Source: Chryseobacterium sp. HSC-36S06
GTDB lineage: Bacteria; Bacteroidota; Bacteroidia; Flavobacteriales; Weeksellaceae
Length of the DNA stretch: 64,000 nucleotides
Direction: 5' to 3'
NCBI RefSeq assembly: GCF_024171485.1
Contig: NZ_JALJZX010000004.1
Location: forward strand, 151,078 to 215,077
Part shown: positions 16,808-25,556 of the stretch, one piece after another
How positions within the stretch are numbered: position 1 is the stretch's first letter
Layout of the letters: the number at the start of each line of letters is the position of its first letter
Position numbers and translations under genes: made by a program
The notes under the pieces: model-generated
The model's database searches: none
Seen by the model: only the letters and a program-made list of their open reading frames with translations
Told to the model about the DNA's origin: nothing

Positions 16808-18037
16808 ATGCGTGAAGTTTTAAAAAACTATTCCGGAATTATCCTTCTGTTGAGCGGAATTATTGCCGGCAGTTTTATTGGAATTTTTTTTCCGGCAGCG
16901 GTGACCTATTTAAAGCCTTTGGGCGATATCTTCCTGAATTTGCTTTTCGTAAGCGTAGTCCCGCTGGTTTTTTTCGCGGTTTCAAATTCCATTGCTTCAC
17001 TGGAACAGCAGTCGAAATTCGGAAAAATTATTTTCTCCATGATCTTCACTTTTCTACTGTTCATCATTATTGCTGCATTGTTTACGATTGCCGCGGTTTG
17101 GCTTTTTCCCACCGAAGCTTTGCCTTCGACTTCCCCGGAAACGATTGACACCGGCGCCGACGCAACCTGGGGCGAGCGCATCGTAAGTTTCTTTACCGTT
17201 GGTGAATTTACCGAACTTTTCTCCAGAAAAAACATGTTGGCATTGTTGATTTTTGCATTTCTCACAGGAACGGCGGTGAGGAAAACCGGCGATTCGGGAA
17301 CATCTTTCCGGCAATTTCTCGCATCAGGTTATGAAGTGATGAAAGAACTTCTGCTGATCGTGATGAAAGCCGCTCCTATCGGTTTAGGCGCTTATTTTGC
17401 GTATCAGGTGGCGACCGTAGGACCTCAGCTTTTCGGATTTTATGCCAAGCCGCTCGGTCTTTATTACGTTGCCGGAACGGTTTACTTTCTTCTGTTTTTT
17501 ACGATCTATGCTTTCATGGCCAAAGGAAAAGATGGGGTTCAGAAATTCTGGAAAAACAATATCTATCCGACTTTAACGGCAATTTCAACCTGCAGCAGCT
17601 TTGCCACAATGCCGGCAAATTTGCAGGCTGCGGCAAAAATCGGAGTTCCGGATGCGATTGCGAACATTGTAATTCCGATCGGAAGTACGCTGCACAAAAA
17701 CGGTTCATCAATGTCGTCCATCATTAAAATTTATGTGGCGTTTTTAATTATCGGAGAAAATTTCTTCGATCCTATGAATCTGCTTCTTGCAATCGGAATC
17801 ACCATATTTGTAAGTATCGTCGCGGGCGGAATCCCGAACGGAGGTTATATTGGCGAAATGCTGATGATTTCGGTATACCAGCTTCCGGTTGAGGCGATTC
17901 CCGCGGTAATGATTATCGGAACATTGGTAGATCCCCTAGCGACCGTTTTAAATTCTACCGGAGATACCGTCGCGGCGATGTTTGTAACTAAAATTTCAGG
18001 TGAAAAATTTGAGGAGCCGAAGGATTTTGCGGTGTAA
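16808..18037 (+). CDS. Dicarboxylate/amino acid:cation symporter (DAACS, SLC1 family)
   Basis: A 409-residue transporter of the GltP/DctA type that imports glutamate, aspartate or C4-dicarboxylates with protons or sodium. Hydrophobic segments fill the whole length. The family signatures are present: FLNLLFVSVVPLVFFAVSNS in helix 2/3 (start of transport core), the serine-rich re-entrant loop AISTCSSFATMPANLQAA, PIGSTLHKNGSSMSSI (helix 7 region, where most members read NMDGT; here it is LHKNGSS), and a C-terminal DPLATVLNSTGDTVAAM. The altered NMDGT segment suggests a substrate or coupling ion different from the model transporters. The gene ends 38 bases before a shared terminator. Confidence 0.88.
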   Translation: MREVLKNYSGIILLLSGIIAGSFIGIFFPAAVTYLKPLGDIFLNLLFVSVVPLVFFAVSNSIASLEQQSKFGKIIFSMIFTFLLFIIIAALFTIAAVWLFPTEALPSTSPETIDTGADATWGERIVSFFTVGEFTELFSRKNMLALLIFAFLTGTAVRKTGDSGTSFRQFLASGYEVMKELLLIVMKAAPIGLGAYFAYQVATVGPQLFGFYAKPLGLYYVAGTVYFLLFFTIYAFMAKGKDGVQKFWKNNIYPTLTAISTCSSFATMPANLQAAAKIGVPDAIANIVIPIGSTLHKNGSSMSSIIKIYVAFLIIGENFFDPMNLLLAIGITIFVSIVAGGIPNGGYIGEMLMISVYQLPVEAIPAVMIIGTLVDPLATVLNSTGDTVAAMFVTKISGEKFEEPKDFAV

Positions 18038-18075
18038 GCATCAAAAAAATTCAGAAACCATCTTCTTCATTAACC

Positions 18076-18104
18076 AAAAATGCCGGAACATAAGCCCGGC
18101 ATTT
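18076..18104. terminator. Bidirectional terminator between symporter and M1 peptidase genes
   Basis: AAAATGCCGG, an eight-base loop and CCCGGCATTTT form a stem with A and T runs on both sides. It lies between two convergent genes and can stop transcription from each. Confidence 0.7.
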
Positions 18105-18122
18105 TCAGTTTAAAAAACAAGT

Positions 18123-20630
18123 TTATTTATAAGCTTCAATCACTTTGTTAATCGCATCAACCTGCTGATTGATTGTAGGGCTCGAAGGATTGGCTTTCAG
18201 CACAACCATCTTTTTAGCAAGACCATCTTTAAGAATCTGAACAATCATCATCTTCGCCTGTGGATTATCGCCAATCTGCTTTTTAACCTGGGTTAAAATC
18301 TTCGTTACATTTTCCGTTGCTTTCAGGTTATCAGAACTCATGATCCAGTTATACCCGTCTTCGGCAGCCGCACCCAATTCAGGATTCTGGAATTTCAAAA
18401 ACGGATAAAACGCCGCTGTTGAAGCAATTGCCGGCATTTGCTTTTCAATTTTGTTTTTTACGATGATGGGTAAAAGTTCTGCGATTAAATCGTCGCTTGC
18501 ACCGTCAAGATCTATACTGCTGGCCAAAGTAGCAACTTTCGAAGGATCCACGACCGCAATCCCGGAAAGAGAACTTCCTTTCACCGAATTCGACACCGCA
18601 TTCATTCCTTTCTCGAAAAGAGGCAGGTATTTCTTGTCTTTTGTTTTTGTTAAAGCTGAGATCGCTGCAGCCTGAACCAAAGTTTTGGGATCATTGTAAG
18701 CTATTTTTTCAACTTCTGCCAACGCTGCTTTCGCCTGATCAGATTTTGTTAAATCAAGACCGCTCAGCGCTTTCATTCTGATTCTGAAGTTGGGGTCTTT
18801 CAATGCTGCGACCAAAGTTTTCAGTGACGCAGGATTTGGTCCTTTATTTTCCGCAGCTTTTTCTACTGCTTTGTATCTGCTTAAAAATTCCTTTGAATTT
18901 GAGTATTGCGCGAAATATTGATCCGGAGTTTTATTTTCCGTAAACTCGCCTAAAATGACACCGTCAGCATTCAGATTGATAAAATCTGGATTTTTGGAAA
19001 CCGGGAAGCTAAAATCGTTTTTATCTTTCGCACTTATCCAGACATTTTTTCTTGTAGGTTTTCCGTTTTCATAAATGTCGAGCACAAGGGGAAACTGGAA
19101 ATTACCGCCCAGCTGGTCCTGACTTACTGTAATTTTCACCTGCTTTTTCACAGGTTCGAAGGTTGTAGTGTATGAAACTTTCGGGTGACCACTGTTGAAA
19201 TACCACTGATTAAAGAACCAATTCAAATCTTTGCCCGAAACTTTTTCGAGTGAAAGACGGAACTGATGCGCTTCGCCCGTACCATATTCATTGGTTTTCA
19301 GATAATCATGCATTCCTGCCCAGAAAGCATCGTCGCCCAGATAATTTCTCAACATGTGAAGAATTGAGCCTCCTTTATTATAGGAAACACCATCAAACAT
19401 ATCTTCTTTGTGATGGTAATTAAAACGCACCAGATCTTTGGTGACGTTGGAAGGATCACGGAAATAACCTTCAGCAGCTTTCATCAAAGTATAATCTGCG
19501 AAGTCTTTACCATATTTATGTTCATTCCAGAGGTATTCGGAATAGTTGGCGAAAGATTCGTTTACCGTAAGATTACTTCAGCTTTCGGTAGTAACCAGAT
19601 CGCCAAACCAGTGGTGGAAAAGTTCGTGCGAAATCACATCTTCCCATCGGTTTTCATCAATGAGGTCGCCGGGTTTTTGCTGTGCAGATTCCTGATGAAG
19701 GACCGCCGTGGTATTTTCCATCGCCCCGGAAACGTAATCTCTGGCTGTGATCTGCGCATATTTTGACCAAGGATAATCGTAATTTAGTTTTTTTGAAAAG
19801 AATTCCAACATTTCCGGAGTATTGCCGAAAATCTGTTTTGCGTACGCTTCATATTCTTTTTCAACATAATAATCCACCGGAATATTTCTCCATTTGTCTT
19901 TTACGACAGCATAATCCCCTACTCCCATAAAAAACAGGTAAGGTGCGTGCTTTTTATCCATCACCCAGTGATCGGTACGGAGTCCGTTGCTTTCTTTCAC
20001 GGAAGATTTCATCAAACCGTTCGATAAAGTGACATATTTGTCGGGTACGGTCATGTAAATTTCCTGCGTGGTTTTCTGGTTAGGTTTATCAATGGTTGGG
20101 AACCATGCAGAACTGGCTTCGGTTTCACCCTGTGTCCAGATTTGGGTAGGTTTATCAGCGTCTTTTCCCTGTGCGTTTACGAAATAAAGTCCCTTTGCAT
20201 CGGTAATTGCAGCGCTGCCCTTTTCGGTTACTTCATTAGGACGCGCGGTGTATTTAATGTAAACCGTATACTCCTGATTCCGCGTATAGGTCTTATCTAA
20301 AGTGATTTTCAGCATATCATCTTTGTACGCGTATTTCAGCGGCGTTTTACCACCATTTTTGTCCAAAGCCACTTCGTGAATGAGCATCGCTTTAGCATCC
20401 AGAATCAGGGAATCCGAAGGATAAAAGTGCGGGCTTGCAGTGAGCCACGCTTCGCCGTTCATTTGTTCCTTCGCATAATCGAAATTTACTTTGAGTTTAG
20501 TGTGTTTCAGTTCCGTTGATTTGGTATGGGTTTGGCGGTATTCGGTTCTGCCGGAAGTTTCGGTTTGGGCGTAGGCAGTACCGGTAAATAGAATGCCGAG
20601 TAGTCCTAAGGAAATGATGAGTTTCTTCAT
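18123..20630 (-). pseudogene. M1 family aminopeptidase interrupted by an in-frame TGA
   Basis: The two open parts (20630-19578 and the frame continuing to 18123) lie in one reading frame of 836 codons, separated only by TGA at 19580-19578, codon 351. The signal peptide is MKKLIISLGLLGILFTGTAYAQ. The N-terminal part has the substrate motif SGAMENT and the zinc site HELFH (His335, Glu336, His339). The third ligand Glu358 comes exactly 18 residues after His339, but beyond the stop. The reading around it is TTES-stop-SNLTVNESFANY; relatives have Trp there, so one change TGG to TGA explains it. The rest is the usual second half with HEAT-like C-terminus. As written, the product lacks the third ligand and would be inactive. 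A true nonsense mutation or a base-calling error are both possible. Confidence 0.85.
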
Positions 20631-20698
20631 GTATCGCTGTTTATATTTTTTGTTCGTTGTTTGATGTAATTATTGACTTAAAGTAAAATGTTTTTGCA

Positions 20699-22018
20699 CT
20701 ACTGCTTTGCGAAAACCAAAGCCATAGATCCCTGATTGAAATCTATCGTATTTTTATCGGGATTGAATTTCATTTTTATGCCTGCAGGATCAAATTTAAA
20801 TTCGGAATCGGAAACAACCTCGAGTGGAAATGCAGTTTGTCCGGTAGCCTGAGCCATCAGTTTTCCGTTCTCTTCGAAAATTTTAATATCAAGCGGAAAT
20901 CCTGGTGCTTTGTACGTGCCTTCATATTTTTTAAGGAGTGCGAGATCAACAGTTTTCTCTTTAAAATCGGGCATTTTAAAATCCATATTCATTGCCGTTT
21001 TCAACATGTTGATGGAAATCTGGTTCACATCATAATCCGATTGATTGGTAATGAAACTCACCCCGGCTTTTGATTCCGGAAAGTAAAAAAGTACCGAACG
21101 GAATTCCTCGATCCTTCCGCTGTGACCATATCCGTATCTGTCAATAAACGGCACCTTAGCTAATCCAAACCCGTAATTATCTTTAAAATCCTTCATCGCC
21201 GCAAGGCTTTTTTGAGAAATGATCTTGCCGTTTTCCAGTGCGATGACGAATTTAAGCAGTTCGGTTGGTGTTGAAATAATATTTCCGGCGCCGATCGGGA
21301 TACTAATGTCGGTCTCCGGATTTTTTTCATAGACTCCGTTTTTGTAGTAATAGGCGTGAGCCTGATTTTTTGCAGGATCAATTTTTCCGCCGACTTTAGT
21401 TAGAGAAAGTTTCAAGGGTTTTGCAATTTTGTCCTGCAGCAGTTCAGCATACGACTTCTTATAAACTTTCTCCAGTATATATCCCAACAAGATGTAATTG
21501 GAGTTACTGTAAGCATGTTTTTCTCCCGGAGAAAAGTCACTTTTATATTTCTGAATGATGGAAACCAGCTCATTTTCAGTCTTAGGATTCTGATGGTATT
21601 CCCAATATTCCTTCTCGTCGGTAAGATTATGAATTCCGGTACGGTGCTGCATGAGTTGAGCTACGGTAATTTTCGGTGAGTTTTCGATTGCAGGGTAAAA
21701 ATCCGAAAGTTTGGTATCCAGCGATAGTTTTTTCTCTTCTACCGCTTTCATCACCAAAACAGCAGTAAAGATTTTGGAGACCGAACCAATCCGGTATTGG
21801 GTATTCATATTGGCCTTCTGGTGTTTTTCAGCATCGGCAAAGCCGGTTACCTTTACAAAGTCAGGTTCATTGCCAGTCGCAAGCGCGTAGCTGCCAACTG
21901 CCTTATGACGTACTGCGAGGGAATCCAGATAAGCTGATAGTTTCTCGCGGTTACCCTGCTGGGCAAAATTCAGAATGAATGCTCCTGACAGGGCGGCTGT
22001 AAATAATTTTTTCCACAT
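20699..22018 (-). CDS. Secreted serine hydrolase (class C beta-lactamase / penicillin-binding fold)
   Basis: A 439-residue exported protein, signal peptide MWKKLFTAALSGAFILNFAQ. The catalytic domain (about 25-345) has SxxK as Ser79-Val-Ser-Lys82, the YxN motif Tyr170-Ser-Asn172, and YGHSGRIEE in the place of KTG. A beta-rich C-terminal domain (about 355-439) follows, typical of this family in Bacteroidota. Members act as D,D-peptidases, esterases or peptidases; sequence alone does not tell which. The gene has its own start region and lies between the M1 peptidase and thyA, all on the minus strand. No resistance role should be inferred. Confidence 0.9.
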   Translation of the reverse strand: MWKKLFTAALSGAFILNFAQQGNREKLSAYLDSLAVRHKAVGSYALATGNEPDFVKVTGFADAEKHQKANMNTQYRIGSVSKIFTAVLVMKAVEEKKLSLDTKLSDFYPAIENSPKITVAQLMQHRTGIHNLTDEKEYWEYHQNPKTENELVSIIQKYKSDFSPGEKHAYSNSNYILLGYILEKVYKKSYAELLQDKIAKPLKLSLTKVGGKIDPAKNQAHAYYYKNGVYEKNPETDISIPIGAGNIISTPTELLKFVIALENGKIISQKSLAAMKDFKDNYGFGLAKVPFIDRYGYGHSGRIEEFRSVLFYFPESKAGVSFITNQSDYDVNQISINMLKTAMNMDFKMPDFKEKTVDLALLKKYEGTYKAPGFPLDIKIFEENGKLMAQATGQTAFPLEVVSDSEFKFDPAGIKMKFNPDKNTIDFNQGSMALVFAKQ

Positions 22019-22096
22019 AAGAATTAGTTTTCTTAATGGGTAGCAAAAACGATAAATTAGTTACGGAAATACCTGATCTTTAACAAATAAACTTAT

Positions 22097-22891
22097 TTAA
22101 ACCGCTACAGGCGCTTTAATTCCCGGATGTGGATCATAATTTTCGAGCATGAAATCTTCAAAAGTGAAACTGAAAATATCTTTAATCTGAGGATTGAGTT
22201 TCATCGTTGGTAAAGCTTTCGGAGTTCTGGAAAGTTGTTTTTTGACCTGCTCGAAATGATTGTTATAAATATGAACATCACCAAAAGTGTGAACATAATC
22301 ACCCACTTCCAGATCGCAAACCTGTGCAACCATCATCAGTAACAACGCATAACTTGCAATATTAAAGGGAACGCCAAGAAAAACATCAGCACTTCGCTGA
22401 TACAGCTGCAGCGATAATTTTCCGTCGGCAACGTAAAACTGAAACATTGCGTGGCAAGGCGCTAAAGCCATATTAGGAATTTCAGCAACATTCCATGCGG
22501 AAACGATGAGTCTCCGGGAATCCGGATTTTTTTTAATCTGATCAATCACTTCCGAAACCTGATCGACCACTTTTCCGTCTGCACCGGCCCAGCTTCTCCA
22601 CTGCGCGCCGTAAACAGGTCCTAAATCTCCATTTTCATCAGCCCATTCATTCCAGATTGAAACGCCATTATCGGTTAAATACTTTACATTGGTATCGCCT
22701 TTTAAAAACCAAAGCAATTCATAAATAATTGATTTTAAATGAACTTTTTTAGTGGTCACCAAAGGGAAACCTTCAGACAAATCGTATCGCAGCTGGTAAC
22801 CAAAAATACTTCGGGTGCCGGTGCCTGTTCTGTCGGTTTTATCGGTTCCGTTGTCGATGATATTCTGAAGTAAGTCGAGGTAATTTTGCAT
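22097..22891 (-). CDS. thyA: Thymidylate synthase
   Basis: It makes dTMP from dUMP using methylene-tetrahydrofolate. The 264 residues equal the E. coli enzyme. Visible features are the N-terminal [20 protein letters not shown], the active-site region [14 protein letters not shown] with nucleophile Cys, and the dUMP-binding [20 protein letters not shown] and HIYNNH. The expected partner dihydrofolate reductase (folA), often next to thyA, is not adjacent. Instead a GreA-like gene and an amylase lie upstream on the same strand (36 and 7 bases between them), forming a probable operon. Confidence 0.98.
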   Translation of the reverse strand: MQNYLDLLQNIIDNGTDKTDRTGTGTRSIFGYQLRYDLSEGFPLVTTKKVHLKSIIYELLWFLKGDTNVKYLTDNGVSIWNEWADENGDLGPVYGAQWRSWAGADGKVVDQVSEVIDQIKKNPDSRRLIVSAWNVAEIPNMALAPCHAMFQFYVADGKLSLQLYQRSADVFLGVPFNIASYALLLMMVAQVCDLEVGDYVHTFGDVHIYNNHFEQVKKQLSRTPKALPTMKLNPQIKDIFSFTFEDFMLENYDPHPGIKAPVAV

Positions 22892-22927
22892 TTGATAAGG
22901 CTAATTGGTTTGCAAATTAAGTAATTT

Positions 22928-23368
22928 TTAAGACACGCTGTGAATGGTTTGTTTGGAACTATTCAATATAAACTCTTCACCTTTTCTTTTTCCGTACATC
23001 GCTTTTGCGAGCGGACTTTCGGTAGAAATCACAAAAATTTTCTTTTCCTTAAGACTGATTTCTCCCAAAGAAACCGCAATATAAAAAAAGCCTTTTTCAG
23101 TTTCGACCAGCGAACCCAAACCGATTAGCGAATGCTCAGTGGTATTGATTAACTTTAAAGAATTCAATGACTTTAAATTTTCATTCAGCTGAATCTGCAG
23201 GTTATTGATTTCCTGCTGCACCATTTCCCGCGAAATTTCGTATTTATCTCCCATCGAACTTTTGGTTTCGTTGTTAGCAGCACGGGTTTCGGCAATCAGA
23301 TGTTCTAAATGACCAATTTTTTCTGATAATTTGTCGTAAATAATTTGCAGGATTTCAGATTTGTTCAT
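22928..23368 (-). CDS. GreA/GreB-like coiled-coil protein
   Basis: A 146-residue protein with a helical, probably coiled-coil N-terminus (about 1-70: EILQIIYDKLSEKIGHLEHL and QQEINNLQIQLNENLKSLN) and a C-terminal domain resembling the FKBP-like domain of transcript-cleavage factors, with GSLVETEKGFFYIAV and STESPLAKAMYGKRKGEEF, close to the SP.A.AL.GK..GD motif of GreA. In GreA the coiled coil carries two acidic residues at its tip; here the tip region (around NNETKSSMGDKYE) has Asp and Glu but I cannot align them surely. Such proteins are often misnamed 3-oxoacyl-ACP synthase in flavobacterial genomes. It may bind RNA polymerase. It sits seven bases after the amylase gene and 36 before thyA. 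Confidence 0.75.
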   Translation of the reverse strand: MNKSEILQIIYDKLSEKIGHLEHLIAETRAANNETKSSMGDKYEISREMVQQEINNLQIQLNENLKSLNSLKLINTTEHSLIGLGSLVETEKGFFYIAVSLGEISLKEKKIFVISTESPLAKAMYGKRKGEEFILNSSKQTIHSVS

Positions 23369-23375
23369 TCAGCTC

Positions 23376-24728
23376 CTATTTTTCCATAACGGCATATCCA
23401 CCGACCGGTAAGTAAAAACTTTTGTCCTGTGAAAAATCTTTTACCGGACCACTGAAAACATTTTTAAATGTTCCGGAAACATTTTTATCATCAATGGTAA
23501 AAGAGACATTCTCCTTAGAAAAATTCAGAACAACCAACACCTCATCTTTTCCGTTCTTTCTTACGTAAGCCATCACTTTATCATCCGCGGAAGTTTTTAA
23601 AACAGTAGTTGTAGCGGCCGGATCACCGCCTCTCAATGCCGGGTTCTTTGATTTCAGATTCAATAAAGTTTTGTAGAAACCGTGAAGTTCATTCGTTCCA
23701 GTCCACGGGATTGGATCTTTTTCAAAAAACTCCAGACGTTTCGTTTTCAAAGGAAGTTCCTGACCGTTATAAAGTAGCGGAACACCATTCCAGGTGATTG
23801 AAAACACGGCTAAAGGTTTTGCCAGAACGCCATATTTTTCATACTCAGTACCGTTCCAGGTATTTTCATCATGGTTTGAAGTGAACCAAGCGCGCATGGA
23901 ACCGTCGCCAATTGCGGTATATCTTCCGAGCAGATTTTTTAAATCATCAAAAGAAGCTTTTCCGTCGTTATAATCTTTTGTTTTGTGCATCCAGTTCCAG
24001 ATATAACTTGCATCGAAAACTTTTCCGTAGTCCGGATTATCGAGTTCATCGAATTCACCCAACCAGAAAAGCGGCTTTACTTTTTCAACCTCAGGTCTTG
24101 CCTGCTGCCAGAAATCAACTTCAACCCAAGCTGCAAGATCGCATCGAAATCCGTCGATATTCGTTTCACGCACCCAGAATTTCATGGCTTCGATCATGGC
24201 AAGTCTCATTTGCGGATTGCTGTAATCGAGTTCGATAATATCATCCATTCCGGAAGCGATCTGAAAATCGTTGGTTTTTGGATCTTTCAGGTAAAATTCA
24301 GGATTGGTTTTCGTCCATACATGATCCCAGCCGGTGTGGTTGGCAACCCAGTCGATGATCACTTTGAAACCCATTTTATGAGCTTCATTCACCATATGTT
24401 TAAAATCTTCCATCGTACCGAATTCCGGATTGATGGCGGTATAATCCTGTGCGGCATACTGGCTTCCCAATGGACCTTTTTTATTTTTCTGTGCGATGGG
24501 TGTGATCGGCATAAACCAAAGTGTTTTCACGCCCATTTCTTTCAGACGCGGCATTTCTTTTTCGAATGCCCGGAAAGTTCCTTCCGGAGTGTACTGTCTT
24601 ATATTAACTTCGTAAATATTGGTGGTGTGCTTCCATTCGCTGGGCAACTCGTTCATTGTCGTAGATTTTTGTGTGGTACAGGATGCGATTCCCAATCCGA
24701 TGATTGCTAAAAGTATGAGTTTTTTCAT
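23376..24728 (-). CDS. Alpha-amylase family lipoprotein (GH13)
   Basis: A 450-residue lipoprotein, signal MKKLILLAIIGLGIASCTTQ with lipidation at Cys17. It carries the (beta/alpha)8 glycosidase domain (about 35-360) with the four GH13 regions: DWVANHTGWDH, DGFRCDLAAWV with nucleophile Asp197, FWLGEFDE with acid/base Glu225, and FTSNHDENTW with Asp287. A C-terminal beta domain (about 370-450) ends YLPVGGYAVMEK. It would cleave alpha-1,4-glucans or short maltodextrins, probably at the cell surface or in the periplasm. It is the first gene of a probable operon with the GreA-like protein and thyA, although the functions seem unrelated. Confidence 0.93.
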   Translation of the reverse strand: MKKLILLAIIGLGIASCTTQKSTTMNELPSEWKHTTNIYEVNIRQYTPEGTFRAFEKEMPRLKEMGVKTLWFMPITPIAQKNKKGPLGSQYAAQDYTAINPEFGTMEDFKHMVNEAHKMGFKVIIDWVANHTGWDHVWTKTNPEFYLKDPKTNDFQIASGMDDIIELDYSNPQMRLAMIEAMKFWVRETNIDGFRCDLAAWVEVDFWQQARPEVEKVKPLFWLGEFDELDNPDYGKVFDASYIWNWMHKTKDYNDGKASFDDLKNLLGRYTAIGDGSMRAWFTSNHDENTWNGTEYEKYGVLAKPLAVFSITWNGVPLLYNGQELPLKTKRLEFFEKDPIPWTGTNELHGFYKTLLNLKSKNPALRGGDPAATTTVLKTSADDKVMAYVRKNGKDEVLVVLNFSKENVSFTIDDKNVSGTFKNVFSGPVKDFSQDKSFYLPVGGYAVMEK

Positions 24729-24820
24729 TCTGATGATTTACAAGCAAATGTATGGGTTTTTTATTAAAATTCCAGAAGCAGAAGTATGCTTTTGAAGAAA
24801 TTGAATGTTAAAAAGCATAA

Positions 24821-24848
24821 AAAAACCCCGGAATTTCCGGGGCTGTAT
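24821..24848 (-). terminator. Terminator after the IS1096-passenger-like gene
   Basis: The minus strand reads CCCCGGAAATTCCGGGG followed by TTTTTTTATG, a compact GC-rich stem with a U run, just past the stop of the 24851-25432 gene. It also separates that gene from the amylase operon downstream. Confidence 0.85.
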
Positions 24849-24850
24849 TT

Positions 24851-25432
24851 TTAAACTTCGTCAGTATCGTCTTCTTCAAAGAAATCATCATCGAAATCAT
24901 CGTCTTCATCATCAAAACCTTCGTCTTCGTCGGAAAAATCACCGGAACTGAAATCTTCATCAAAGTTTCCGAAATCATCATCGGCAAGAGGAATTGGCGA
25001 ACTCTTCTTTGCTTTCTTCCCTCCTTTACTCGGTGCTTTCAGCGGCATATTGCCGAAACGGAAAACGGTAATGGGGTAATTTACAGCGGGTTTTTCGTCG
25101 ATAATTTCTACCAGTTCGCAGAAAAACTCCCAAAGATCCATAAACCCATATTGGAAATGAACTTTGTCACCCACTTTTTCGAAAGCTTCGCTGATATACA
25201 CATCCGACATTATTTCTCCTTCTCCGTCATCGCTCATATCTTCCAACGGAACGGTTTTTATCACCATTCCTTCATCATCCAGAATATTAAAAAGCGACAG
25301 ATCCTCTCCCATCAGGGTGAATGCGCTCTTGATTCCCAGATGCAGATTCCAGAGATTCTGCTTTTCCTTGATCTCAACATCGCGGAAGATATCATCTTTA
25401 GCATCTAAAATAATGCGGATTTTATAAACCAT
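24851..25432 (-). CDS. IS1096 passenger (TnpR / pRiA4b ORF-3)-like protein with acidic tail
   Basis: A 193-residue protein. The first 125 residues match the plasmid pRiA4b ORF-3 / IS1096 passenger fold in style: YKIRIILDAKDDIFRDVEI, the helix NLWNLHLGIKSAF, and LEDMSDDGEGEIMSDVYISE, then VHFQYGFMDLWEFFCELVEI (both in part). In mobile elements this domain accompanies transposases; here no transposase, terminal repeats or other element is near, and the gene has normal flavobacterial signals, so it appears domesticated. After a short basic link (KGGKKAKKSS) the last 45 residues are almost all Asp, Glu, Phe and Gly, a likely disordered tail. Function is not known. Confidence 0.78.
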   Translation of the reverse strand: MVYKIRIILDAKDDIFRDVEIKEKQNLWNLHLGIKSAFTLMGEDLSLFNILDDEGMVIKTVPLEDMSDDGEGEIMSDVYISEAFEKVGDKVHFQYGFMDLWEFFCELVEIIDEKPAVNYPITVFRFGNMPLKAPSKGGKKAKKSSPIPLADDDFGNFDEDFSSGDFSDEDEGFDDEDDDFDDDFFEEDDTDEV

Positions 25433-25475
25433 TTTAGTTTGAATTTAGATAGGTTTTTAGAATTAATTTCGTGTA

Positions 25476-25503
25476 CAAATATAAAACAATAGAATTTTGA
25501 CAA
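25476..25503 (-). promoter_or_regulatory. Predicted promoter of the IS1096-passenger-like gene
   Basis: On the minus strand a -33 TTG (complement 25501-25503), a 17-base spacer and a perfect -7 box TATATTTG (complement 25476-25483) are present, ending 43 bases before the ATG. This is one of the cleanest matches to the flavobacterial consensus in the window. Confidence 0.65.
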
Positions 25504-25556
25504 AAAAGAATTCGCAGCGTTTTTATTAAAAAAGTTTTGCTTACATTTTGCGTTTT

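Noticed and set aside
19488..19580. Frameshift or selenocysteine recoding in the M1 peptidase
   Set aside because: The frame is the same on both sides, so there is no frameshift. M1 peptidases use Trp here, not Cys, and no selenocysteine hairpin was seen just after the TGA.
20699..22018. Beta-lactamase resistance gene
   Set aside because: The SxxK/YxN fold is shared with many esterases and D,D-peptidases; the KTG motif is replaced by HSG and a C-terminal beta domain is present, so resistance is not supported.
23985..24710. Long plus-strand open frame (241 codons) opposite the amylase gene
   Set aside because: It is the antisense shadow of a strong GH13 gene with all catalytic motifs; its translation has no recognisable domain.
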